Assembly: GCF_000264905.1 (NCBI RefSeq)
Contig: NW_006763131.1
Coordinates: forward strand, 3,398,172 to 3,462,171
Direction of reading: 5' to 3'
Length of the DNA: 64,000 bases
DNA from: Stereum hirsutum FP-91666 SS1
Taxonomy: Eukaryota > Basidiomycota > Agaricomycetes > Russulales > Stereaceae
Under the pieces are notes generated by a model, which was given only the letters and a program-made list of their open reading frames with translations, did no database searches and was not told where the DNA came from. Positions 1 to 10,253 of this stretch are shown here, one piece after another (within the stretch, counting starts at the first letter, position 1; each line of letters opens with the position of its first letter). The position numbers and the translations under genes are program-made.

Positions 1-1110
1 AAGTTACCGAGGGAAGCAGCCCAGCGCTCGGTGCGCATTTACAAACTGTGTAGATTCAAATTTTTTCACGGCTTGTCTGCAACCCGATATGCGAAGCATT
101 CATGCCCATCAGGTCGGCGCACTTTAGAAGGATCGTCATAAGTGTGTATTGTTCGTTCGCGGAGTCTGTAATCTGCTTGCCATGTTGCTTGGACCAAACT
201 CTACCATGCGTGTCCAGTGGGCACTCTGTGTCATCCGCATTCTTGTCATCCCGGCCGGTTAAGGCCACATAGTTCAAAGCCAGTGAACCACCAGGACTCA
301 CCTCACCCTCTATCACCGTGTGAAGTTGTCAGCTAATCGCGGTGGAGCTTTCACCGCGAGAATTTCCCTGAACTAGGTAGGATTGTGAAGATGTACAGTG
401 TTGCGAGAGCTATCTCCCCTCGCTTCCTAAGTGCAATTCCAGCGTATAAACAGCGAGACGCTTGTAGCGCAGGTGTTGATCCCGTTTCGATGTTATGCCA
501 GCAGTCCCATGACCTTATCACTTGGATGGACAGGGTACGCATCATTCCACGCCTTTTGCAGAGTATGTACACTCATGCGGGAACCTCAAGCAGATTGCAG
601 CCAAAGGTGTACCTGGTCTATTTTTTCACAACCCATATTGGACTTCGCAGGAGAAAGGACGCTGTGATCTAGCATACGGCTTCAAAATCTGGTGGTACAT
701 TCACCTCCCCTGTCCGAGGAGAACAGCCGGCCGTCTTCGGATTCCATTCCTATTATACGCAAACCTCAAGGCTATGATCACGCGCTGCATCCGTCGGAAC
801 CGTGCCTACGTGTTAAAAGCTACTGACTTCTATCCATCTTATGTAGGTCGTCCTTTGTTCCCTCTAAGTCTGACGGCTGCATTGCCATGTTTACCGGGTC
901 GAAAATCATGATAGTAGAATGTGATTATTGCCGCCCCTGAATGGTACTTTTTGTCCGGCAGCCAACTGCCTGTTTCTTTTATACTTGACTCGCTTCACTT
1001 TACTATTGCGTCGCAGCTTAAAGGGCGTGTACGAGGACTAGTAACGTTGCAAGTGGTACTCGCAGATATCTCTCCTACACGCCCCAGGAAATCTTGAGTG
1101 CATTCACTCG
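1..1110. other. No supported gene; short open stretches only
   Basis: I see no conserved protein in this stretch. An open frame on the + strand from about 522 to 911 contains a Trp- and Tyr-containing segment, but it has no recognisable motif and no clear splice connection to the gene that follows. It could be part of an upstream exon or chance. Stops in all frames around 1040 (TAG, TAA in the frame leading into the next gene) argue against a simple extension of that gene. Confidence 0.4.
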
Positions 1111-2115
1111 ATGTCCAGTGTCACGCAATGCACTGCCAGTGGTCGTCCTCGGGCTCAGACTATGGCGTCGGATTTGACGTCGTGCCAGAAGGTAAGCCTA
1201 GTCCATGAGTATCTGCTGTCTCCGCTCTTATCACATCATGATGACACCGAACTTCAGACGATCAACGGTGGCATGAATGCTGCTCTCTTGGAGTGCGGTT
1301 TAATTTCACACTCGTTCGGAAAAGAAGCTGCTCGTAGGGTGTTTGAAACCATTCTCAATAAGCCGTTCAACTCTCTACATGTCTGCTACGAGGGCTCTCG
1401 CAGATGCTTCTTCCTCCCTCCCAATGCCCTTGGATACCCTCACATGCCCATATGCCTCGACTTCTACCACGATCTGTGTAGGTCGGTGATCCCTCAGCGC
1501 TATTGGCAGCCCGTCACGGACTCAAATTGCGGTCGATATGTGGTGGGAGCCAAACTCGAGAAGCCTATATTTCTCGACCATCTTGACGGAAGAGGGCTGG
1601 GCTTGACCGTCGCTCAAGCCTGTGAGGGAACAGGCACTCATATTCGCGGGTGGTACGAGGTAGCAGAGCTCGGGGGAAAGGCTACCACCCAAGTCCGTCT
1701 ATGGGTAAGCACTCGGTTTCTATGCAATGTATTCAACACTCTTCCAAAACTCACTGCGTTTTCGCACCTTCGCAGCTGCACGATGAACCATGGCAGCGGC
1801 AAATAGGAATCAGAGACCAGACGCAGGAAAAGAACCCTATCACGCTTCGGCATTTTGTGCGACATCTTGGTACATCTATGAAGGACTATTTGAAGGTGCG
1901 TATCATTTTTGGGACTGACGAGGGTCTGTTAATATGTAGTTGTTAACGCACCCTGACTCGTTTGACGAACGCTGGAACAGAATCATCCCTTGTACTCAAA
2001 AACTGGGCAGCTCATCGCTGCTGATGATCTCCTCATACTGGGAACTGTCCACATTTCTGCTGGAAGCTGGCAGTTAATTCTCGCAAGTCCGAGTCTGAGC
2101 AGCGCAGGTTACTGA
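1111..2115 (+). CDS. Hypothetical protein, multi-exon, no recognised domain
   Basis: I do not recognise this protein. The model starts at ATG 1111 and ends with TGA at 2113-2115. The clear introns are 1705-1775 (GTAAGC...CGCAG) and 1896-1980 (GTGCGT...AACAG), both phase 0. The last exon, 1981-2115, is exactly 45 codons. A further in-frame segment, 1192-1257, has a perfect donor (GTAAGC) and acceptor (TTCAG), is a multiple of three and lacks stops. It is probably a short intron that could be retained. The product would be about 225-250 residues, soluble, without signal peptide or membrane helices. Near the C-terminus it has an acidic-hydrophobic run (AADDLLILGTV) followed by SAGSWQ. The start codon is the least certain part. 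Confidence 0.5.
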
Positions 2116-3523
2116 CATGGAATCAGCATAACCGTATCACGATCAGAACGACGGATCGTGCATGGACAGGGTCTCGGTTTTCGATTAGTGTAATTTCATG
2201 GACATATTATCGCCTTTTCATTGTCTTCCACCGAAGGACTCACTGTAGAGAACAGACAGGATGTTATCCTGGGCAGAAAGCATGGTTCGAAGGTTACTTT
2301 GCTAAAGTGTTACGGTCGATATTGTTACTTTCTGGTTGTATTGATTCGCCTCGCGCACGACAGGTGATGCTAGACAAAAGGGACTTCAATTAAAATGGAG
2401 GATAAGCTGTGTACAGTACCAGTGCATTGAAAAACATATATAAATATGAGCGCACGATGGTGACAGAGTTGAATAACCTTCGGAATATTGCAAACCAGAT
2501 GGAAGATTCTGTGCGAGGGCATGGGTGACTGCTAGCGAGTTATTGTACGTGTGCAGATGAGGTAACAAAATGCACCGGTAGGTATTAGTACTCGTGCGGT
2601 GTTCGTTGCAATTCTTTATAGTACCAACTAAGTAGTGTCGTTGGCCGTAAAAACGAAGGGCGGCTGTTTGTGCATGACGGAAGAGGAGTATGAGGAGCGA
2701 ACGAGGAGCGAGGGGGCCGGATGCTAGGCAGGAAAGATAAAGGGGACGGGTAGAGATTGGCTACCAGGGTGCGACGGAGACGAGAAAGACAGGAAACGAG
2801 GAGGGGAGCGTGGAAGGGTGGATGGGGGCTGAGTCGGAGCAGCGGCTGCCGGCTGGTTATACTCTTATGACGAGCAATATTGAAGGGACAACAACTTGGC
2901 AGCGCACGGGCCCAGCACGGGCCATGTCGTCGACAGAAATTGACGCCGCTCTGTCGACAGCCTGGCGTTCTCGAGACTTGATGCAGAGAGTCGAGGAAAG
3001 CGTGGTGAGAGCAAGTTGAGCGACAAAGTTGGACTCGGCAGTTCAGATCCTTCCATAATTGCTCATGGGAGGTTCCGAGAACGCCCGGCCCGGGACAGGC
3101 GCTTGCCAAGGTCTCTCCGCAACATGAACGTAAGTACACTACTTGCAGCGCAAAGCAACATATACCTACGCGTGTTCAAAGCATGGCTTCACGTCCTCTG
3201 AAGACTGAAATATTTCGTCAGTACTTTTTGGGAACTTGATCCCGGCTGGAAACCCGAATTGTATATTTGCGCCGCCGCTCGTTATGTTTCCGTCCCGGCG
3301 GTACCTGGCCTGGTGCAGTGAAACACACGAAGTCTTGGCATTCCTTGGGCTGTTGAGCGAGTATATAGTCTCAGCGTCTGGCTCAGTGTCGCTTACCTCC
3401 CTTCCCGCTCGTTTTTCTTCTCTCCCTCTCTCTCTCTTGTTGATCTTGTCTACCCAAGCAGGGTGTAGATGCTGACGCTCGTTACTACAATATAATTACT
3501 GACTATCTACTTGGATCGCCAAC
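2116..3523. other. Intergenic region; promoter side of the GH79 gene
   Basis: No gene is supported here. A minus-strand open frame at 2585-3139 is Ser/Pro/Leu-rich low-complexity sequence with no conserved features, so I do not call it. The last ~170 bases before 3524 look like a promoter. Confidence 0.4.
3362..3440 (+). promoter_or_regulatory. Probable core promoter of the GH79 gene
   Basis: A TATATA box lies at 3362-3367, about 160 bases before the ATG. A strong pyrimidine run follows at about 3393-3440 (CTCCC, TTCTTCTC, CTCTCTCTCT). CT-rich stretches just upstream of transcription starts are common in filamentous fungi. No mapped start supports it here. Confidence 0.45.
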
Positions 3524-5902
3524 ATGAAAAGGCAAAACTTGGCTCATATCACTGGTGTTGTCCTCACCTCTCTTGCGCTTGTAGGCGGTGCAAGTGCCGC
3601 AGTAGAGGTAGACTTCCCGGTCACACCTAAGGCGCAGCACGCGAATGTCGTTCAGGATAATTACTTGGGCATTAGTTGGGAGTTGGCCTCATTTGATACT
3701 CTATGTGAGTCCCTTGAACAAGCATCTCATTCAAATATACGTGATCAGACGACTACAGTGTTCAATGCTTTAACATACGGCTTCTTGTTGAACAGGGGGA
3801 AAGAACGCCTCCCAGCTCCCGCCAGCTATGCAGAATTACCTTTCCAACCTCCGTGCCCGCATCTCTCATCCGCTCCGCATCCGAGTGGGCGGCAACTCCA
3901 TGGATTCCTCAACCTACGACGCTTCCAAGAACGATACCATGCTCACCATCACTGATAGCTCATACTACAACGATATGCCTGTCACGTTCGGCCCGGTACT
4001 TTGGGATGTTCTGAATGGAATGTCGGATCAGGTTGGAGAGATGCAGTTCTTGGTGGGGCTGAGTATGCAGCAGGCACCGGAGGATGGTGGTGATGCGAAT
4101 GCGTTGCTACTCGCGCAGGAGGCGGAGAATGCATTAGGTGGCCGGTTGGATGCTCTTTTGCTTGGGAATGTGAGCTTGTTTTTTTTTCCATTGAGATGTT
4201 GGACTAACCGGGACATAATGCCTCAGGAGCCAGACCTGTATGCCGGTCACGGGAAGCGCGTAACGTACACACTCTCAGACTATGTAAGTCGTACTTGATA
4301 CTCTCTAATCGTCTTTTTCTGGACATTGACCCAGCGTTATGGGATTCCCACAGATGCCAGAGATTGATTATGTCGTCGCAAACCTTACGACTGGAGACTA
4401 CGGCAACCTGAGATCGTTTGGCTCTATCGGTGGACCTACTGTCTGTTGTAATTGGTATGAAGGATCGTTCTCTGTCATGCCTGAAACCGTACGAATACCT
4501 TGTGAAATTTTTATAGGGAACTGTCGGATGTTATTGAAGCGGGACTCGGAGATCTGGACTACAAATACTATACGTAGGTGTTCCTTTTCCCAAAATGTTC
4601 ACCGCTCCCTTGTAGCACGAAGTGTGGCGGGGGAAGATGCCGGAGGGTGTAATCGTCCCGCCACTTATCTCGTTAGCGGTGGATTGACTGCATCCTGTTC
4701 ATTTTGCTATCACTATTCTGACATGGACTTCATCTTCTAGTTTGCAACAGTACGCGAATGCCTCTCCCTTATCCAACCTGGCCTGACTTCTTCATCAGCT
4801 ATCCCAACAATTTCTGTTCTGGTGCCACAGCTAGTAACACAAACATCTCCGCGTACCTCACTCACACTACTGGTATGTGTGACCCCTTCTTTATCTACTC
4901 TCACGACGACAAATATATCTAATACATCGCGGCATATAACAGTCCCTTCGTACACCAGCTGGAACTCCGCAGGTGTTCTCGCAGCGGCCGAAGCCAACGT
5001 ACCCGTAGTAATGACCGAATTCAACACGTGCTCTTGCGGAGGGTCGCCTACCATCTCGCCCACAGTAAGCATACTCCTATTCATTCATTATGTCTCTTCC
5101 TCTTCAATCAACCACTCGAAATCGATAGTTTGCCGGAACTCTTTGGGCTGTGGATGCCGGTATGTCGTACGCTGCTACCAATCGGACGGCGGTCTACCTT
5201 CATACTCGCGAATACGGCGTAACCTACAACCTCTTCGACCCTCCATCCTCTGGTGACTCGATGGCATCCGGCTGGAGGACTTACTCCACTTACTATGCCG
5301 CCTTGATGCTCAGCGAAGTCATCGGCAATAACGGAAGTATTGTCGTCGATTTGGACATCGAGAACTCAAGCACGAACGCCAGCAGCACGATAGCCGCCTA
5401 TGCCGTCTACGATTTCAACACTACCACCGATGGGCAGGTCAACTCTGAAGTCGACGTCTCCTCGGCCAACCGCGGAAAACTTGTCCTCATAAACTACTCC
5501 AACACCACTTCCAAGTCCTTCCACGTTCCATCAGGTATCTCTTCCTCCATCGGTACACGATCACTCCTGGCGCCACACGTCAACGAGGAGACGAATATAT
5601 CATGGGCAGGACAGATTGTTGGCGAGACTGGAGACCTGCAAGGGGACCAGGTGACGGAGTATGTGGATTGTGGCGGCGATGATGGATGCGTGATCGAGGT
5701 GCCAGGTCCAGGCGTTGTACTCGCGCTCTTGGATCCCAATGCTACGTACACGGTGTCGTTCTATGAGGGCAACTCAACGATCGCTGGTCTTGACACCTAT
5801 TCATCAACTGATGCGGATACCTCTGGTGCGGGTAGGATAGAGGTGGGATTGTGGGGGTGCTTCGGAGTGGTGATGGGTGCTTTTGGGATGATGCTCATGT
5901 GA
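3524..5902 (+). CDS. Secreted GH79 beta-glucuronidase-like glycoside hydrolase
   Basis: This is a glycoside hydrolase of family 79 (heparanase/beta-glucuronidase type, clan A TIM barrel), expected to cleave glucuronosyl residues from extracellular glycans such as arabinogalactan side chains. Eight exons give a clean frame of about 579 residues: 3524-3704, 3796-4169, 4227-4283, 4354-4454, 4517-4573, 4799-4872, 4943-5064, 5129-5902. Residues 1-25 form a signal peptide ending in a Gly/Ala/Ser stretch. An 'RVGGNS' segment lies near residue 125. The acid/base Glu is in the NEP motif (about residue 186), created across the second intron. The nucleophile is the Glu of 'MTEFN' (about 307), followed by a CSCGG segment. 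Many N-glycosylation sequons occur in the C-terminal part. The extreme C-terminus is small residues, a short spacer and a hydrophobic tail (GCFGVVMGAFGMMLM), which looks like a GPI-attachment signal. The intron at 4574-4798 (225 bp) is unusually long and its acceptor is the least certain junction. Confidence 0.87.
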
Positions 5903-6365
5903 GGGCGGTGAGCGGGTGATTTTAGGCTTGGTTTTCGTTATATATTTGGCTTGGGAAGACATTCTGGCGATACCCCCATTTTCATACATAGCATAATTTA
6001 TTTCATGGTTTAGTTGTCCTCTTGCTCGAGCCCGCGTCAGCAAGTCACAATGCGCCGTTCATTATTGTGTCTGGCGACGTAGAAGCGCCCCAACTGAGTT
6101 GGACTACATCAGGCAACCATTGCGTCCGATAGCGATATCACGAACCGCCACCGAATTCCTCTGCCGCACCTACATATGTTGGTGCCTCTACGGTTTTCCT
6201 TGGATTCGCCCTCTTGGGATGGGTACAATGAGCATGCGTATTCCTGATATACTTTAAGAGCTTGTTTGCACAATTATAATACCCAAAACGTCGTAGCAAT
6301 TACACGTGTGCTTTTCGATACACGACCTTGATGACTTCTCGATTCCGACTTACTTTATCAATTAT
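5903..6365. other. Convergent intergenic space
   Basis: This is the space between the 3' ends of the GH79 gene (+) and the multi-pass membrane protein gene (-). It contains AT-rich patches and no open frame I can support. It presumably holds both 3' UTRs. Confidence 0.5.
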
Positions 6366-7692
6366 TCATTCGAGTGAACCACTACCCATCTCATGACCGT
6401 CTTCGGGCTGGGTACACTCTGAAGCAGGCTTGAAGCTAACGCTGCTGTAAGTGAACTGATGGTCGCAATGAGTTTTCGCGTAACAAGCTAGGCATGCAAT
6501 GATACATGGGTAAGTCGCCTGTTCGATGCACCAGAAAGACGATGCGGTTTAGAGATTAAGTGGTCTGACGCAGTTTGAAGCGAACTCACAGCCAGGAGAA
6601 TCAATAGCCTTGAAAGGACTTTATTGACTGTGCCCGGGAAGAGGTCGGCTGTTGTGAGGATGTACATGACCTGAGTTTAGATGTTAGCTTCAACCCATGG
6701 CATGTCTCACCGGAGCATCCACAACATACCCAGGTTATACAATAGAGGACGCCACACTCCACGAGAAGTACGAGAATCCGCTCTGCTAGGCCCGTCCCCG
6801 ACCGCGCTTCTGACAGATTCTTTCGAATAAAAGCGCGGTGTCCCCTGAGGTCCTGCAGTATAAGTCTGGGTTTGGAACTTGAAGAGAGCGTCCGAAGGTG
6901 AACATACCAGGCTTTGATTGCAATCAAGGTAGTCGGACAAAGGTTCGTCAAAAGCGTCGGGACTGCCATGATTAGCGCTCGCGTGAAGACGACTGATTGG
7001 CCCCTCAGAACGAGAGCCCTCCCATCCCAACGATTCTTCAGATCTAGAGCAAGGTCAACCGCTGATCCAGCTATGGCACGAAACGTTAGCGTTCAAGGGG
7101 CTATGTATAGTAAGGAGCTAATGGGGCCCCCTACCAATCGTGGCCAGGATGCAGCCAGAGAGCAGTATCTTGACGTTTCGGTTCTGTGGCCATAGCGCCC
7201 AAGCACGTTGGACGACCGTAGCGTCGGAGAGGACGTAGACGACTCGAACAAAGACATCATTTGCCGTCACCAGTTCGTTGTGCTTTCTAGTCAGTGACGA
7301 TGGCCTTGTATTCTCCGGATGAGTTCGGTGCAGGAGATCGAGTAGGATATCTATGATGACCTCTATCCACGAGGCTGTCGCTGAGACGAACATAACGAAG
7401 GTGGCGAGCAACAGAAGGCGCTTCGTCCAGGTAATGAGGAGGCTGTTGTGGCTGAAGTGAAGTCAGTAATCGGCTAGGAGAATCGCACGGAGGAAAGACC
7501 TCACATCAGTAGATACGTCGCCTGTACCCACAGTACAAAATATATTCCTATGGGACATGTGTCAGTATCGCCAGCCGGCAGATGAGAGTAAATTATTGCA
7601 TGGTCCTGACCGTAGAATAGAGAGACAAGCGTCAACTCGAGGAGATCTTCCCGGATATAATACAGAGCCGCCTTGGTATGGGAGTCTACCAT
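6366..7692 (-). CDS. Multi-pass (probably 7-TM) membrane protein of an Agaricomycete family
   Basis: The gene reads from ATG at 7692 (MVDSHTKAAL...) to TGA at 6366-6368 through about seven exons with short introns. The spliced protein has repeated hydrophobic helices: an N-terminal 'LVSLFYGIYFVLWVQ' helix formed exactly across the first intron, a 'LLLLATFVMFVSA' helix, a conserved 'VYVLSDATVVQRAWALWP' loop-helix, a helix in 'PTLLTNLCPTTLIAIKAW', then 'ILVLLVECGVLYCITW' and 'LSRLLILLA', and a short polar tail. This layout is familiar from many uncharacterised membrane proteins expanded in mushroom-forming fungi. It is receptor-like in topology, but I cannot assign a ligand or signalling role. 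Introns have standard ends (for example GTGAGT at 6589, CAG at 6521-6519), and the last exon is exactly 51 codons. Confidence 0.75.
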
Positions 7693-8513
7693 TCTTGATG
7701 GACCATGTATGGCGCGGCTGGAAGAATACAAGGGGAAGGCAAACGACGACGGAAATCTTCACGAAACCCGCACTTTGTATGCCTGTGGCCGATCCAAAGG
7801 CGAGCAAGACGGAGGATCGGTGAAGAGGGTCATTGCAGCTTCGTACGACGACGAGATCTGGCAGTTGCGGATCCGTTTGGGCGAGTGCCTGTGATCATGA
7901 ACAGAAATGGACGAAGTGAATACTGTCGTTCAAGCACAAGCGCCCGAGTGGCAGCTCAGAGTGAAAAAGGGATTTGTGGGTCAAACCAAGCGAAGGGGAA
8001 AGAAAGACAGGCGGTGACATTAAAATAATGAGCTCTAAGGCCATGAGTGGCAGTGTGAGGAAAACGTCTTGGATCCCTGTAGGCAAAGGACGATTCGTCT
8101 TACTGCGACAGATCGGGCTTCCCTTCCTGGTACCGAGCTGCGGCAATCATCAACTTGTCATCAACACACCGAAAATATAAAAGCAAAGACGCACACGGCC
8201 TCTAACATTGCATTTTCATCAAAATGTCCAATTTACAACGGAGACGAACAACACCCGAGGAACGTCGGCAAGAAGAAGATTAACAGACAGCCGTATGCAT
8301 CAGAAGGGAACAGAGAATTTATGCATATAGAGAATAAAAGGGAAGAAGCCAGAGCCATATCGTAGTGAGTCCGATACCAAGGCTAGAGAACAAACCTTGC
8401 CGAGACTTCGCCAGAACCGGGGAGTAACGAAAGCTTTTGTGTGGCGTGAATAGCTTGAGACACGCAATTCACCCACAGTCCATCACCCGTAGAGAGTGGA
8501 ATGTGGACAGCGC
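7693..8513. other. Intergenic; no supported gene
   Basis: Several overlapping open frames of 70-110 codons occur on both strands (7705-8028 +, 7895-8146 -, 8069-8365 +). They lack conserved motifs, signal peptides or credible splice context. This should hold the promoter of the membrane-protein gene and the 3' UTR of the RRM gene. Confidence 0.4.
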
Positions 8514-9485
8514 CTAGTAGCGCCGGTCGTAGTCCCTCTTCTCGTAGTCGCCCCTACCACCGCGGTCATACCCTCTCTCCCCTCTCTCCCTGTCTTCGTA
8601 TCCTCCACGGTGACCTCCTCCGTGCCTGTCATAATCGCCCCTCCTGGGGGGAGGGTCGTCGTAGCGCCCTCCGCCGCGACGATGGTCATCGTCGCGCGCA
8701 TAGCGCGAGTCGTAGGGACGGGGGTCATAGAAACGTTCACCTGGAGTCTTTGCATGAGCGGTGCCCCATAGAAGAAGACTTGTTTAGTACTCACGCTCGT
8801 GACGTTTCGGTGGTCCGTAGTACCTACCCGGCGTAGGAGTACGAGCACGGCCACGACGGGCCTGAGAACATAACCAGAACACAAAAATTATGAGTGGTGG
8901 CGTCGGCAGCAAGAACACGAGAACACAAACCTTTTCAACATTCATAACCTTGCCCATGAATTCGACAGCGTTGAGTGCCGTAATGGCGGCATCTGCCTCC
9001 TCAGCCGTTTCCATTGTAACGAAACCGAAACCGCGCGACTCGCGGGTATGCGGGTCAAGCATGACCGAGGCTTTCTGGACCTGAAGCAGCGTGATGATAG
9101 AGCGGCATGAGTGCCCTTTCTGATGTACCTGGAAGGGGAAGAAGCTCACCCGGCCAATTTTTCCAAAGGCGGCCTCGAGATCGCGAGTGTCAACGCGGGT
9201 AGCCAGCCCGGAGACGTGGAGGTTGTTGCCAGGGTTAGTACCTCCTCCTTCACCGCGCCTGTGAGGAAAGTGAACACTTTGTTAGCCTGCTCTCGTCATG
9301 ATAGTAGTGAAAACCTACCCTCGGTCATTCCTTACAGGGCTTCTGCTCCTACTGGACCTCCTAGGACCATCGCGGTCGCGGTCGCGGTCTCTATCACCCC
9401 CGGGACCCCGACCTTCCCTGTCCCTGCTGTCCGGCCCACCAGCACCATTCCAGCCGGCGTCATCGTGGCCTCCACCGTTAGACAT
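8514..9485 (-). CDS. RRM RNA-binding protein, Tra2/SR-like
   Basis: A single RNA-recognition motif sits between charged low-complexity tails, the layout of transformer-2/SR-type splicing regulators that act in the nucleus. The model starts at ATG 9485 (MSNGGGHDDAGW) and ends at TAG 8514-8516. The N-terminal tail is Gly/Asp/Arg-rich with RDRDRDRD and RSSRSRS patches. The RRM has RNP2 as LHVSGL and RNP1 as RGFGFVTM, with an alpha-2 helix 'EEADAAITALN' and the end of the domain at 'VMNVEKARRGRARTPTPGRYYG', a basic linker seen in Tra2 proteins. The C-terminal tail is rich in Arg, Asp, Tyr and Gly (RGDYEKRDYDRRY at the stop). Introns interrupt at about 9318, 9150 and 9080. It shares a ~770 bp divergent intergenic region with SMC4. 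The start could lie in an upstream exon. Confidence 0.8.
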
Positions 9486-10253
9486 AGAACCGTCGTGGGT
9501 AGGGATACCAATACCGCCTCCAGAGCTAGTGGGAGCGATGTCTTGAGATTGCCAGGCTGAATGCGAAAAACGGGGGAAATTGGGAGTGGGAAGGAGAAGA
9601 TATTGTTAGGGTCGGAGGCGGTGGAGACGACGTTGACAGAAGGTGAAAGAGAGACGGCAACGCTGACGGAACTACCGGAGGCGATGTAGTGACGAAAATA
9701 ACATGATGCAGGGAGAAGCGCTCGCAGGCTTGGGGTTGCGAGGTTGAACACTCGACGGCCACGCAAGGTAGACCGATGGGCCCACTTTTGGCCAAGGGCG
9801 GGGAAGTCAAGGCACCGCGAAAACGAACAGGTTAAGTCGACGTTGCTGGCTCCAAAAAAGGGGCGTGCACGTCGGCGACGGGGTTGGAAACTGAACGAAG
9901 AACGGCGGGCGTGGAGAAAGAGGGTAGTTCGCTGGCTGACACCTCACACGGCGAGGAAAATGAAAGAATGCATCGTTGCCGCCCTCGCCTCCAGCACAGT
10001 TGCAGACACAGACGCCTCCATCGTCGTCGCTGGTGATGCTGAGGACGTACCGTCTTCCATTGTTGAATCTTGTCGAGAGCTTGGTCGTGGTTGTTGGGGA
10101 GAACGGAGGAACAGCCTCGGCGCCAAAACGGGGCTGCTCGTTTGTCCAGCGTGGGAATAAACGCGATAGCGTGACCGACGCGTGACACCTCGCGTTCAAG
10201 TCGAGCTCTGTGTCGAGCTCGTTGTCCAGAGCCACATCCCTTCGTTGCTCACA
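9486..10253. promoter_or_regulatory. Divergent intergenic region between the RRM gene and SMC4
   Basis: The two genes are transcribed away from each other from this region, so it should carry both promoters. Open frames on both strands here have no domain signature. I see no clear TATA box. An upstream in-frame ATG for SMC4 exists at 10182, but ATG 10254, preceded by CACA, gives the natural basic start MPPRRSTRS. Confidence 0.5.

Noticed and set aside
2585..3139. 184-codon open frame on the minus strand
   Set aside because: Ser/Pro/Leu low complexity, lies across the GH79 upstream region, no domain.
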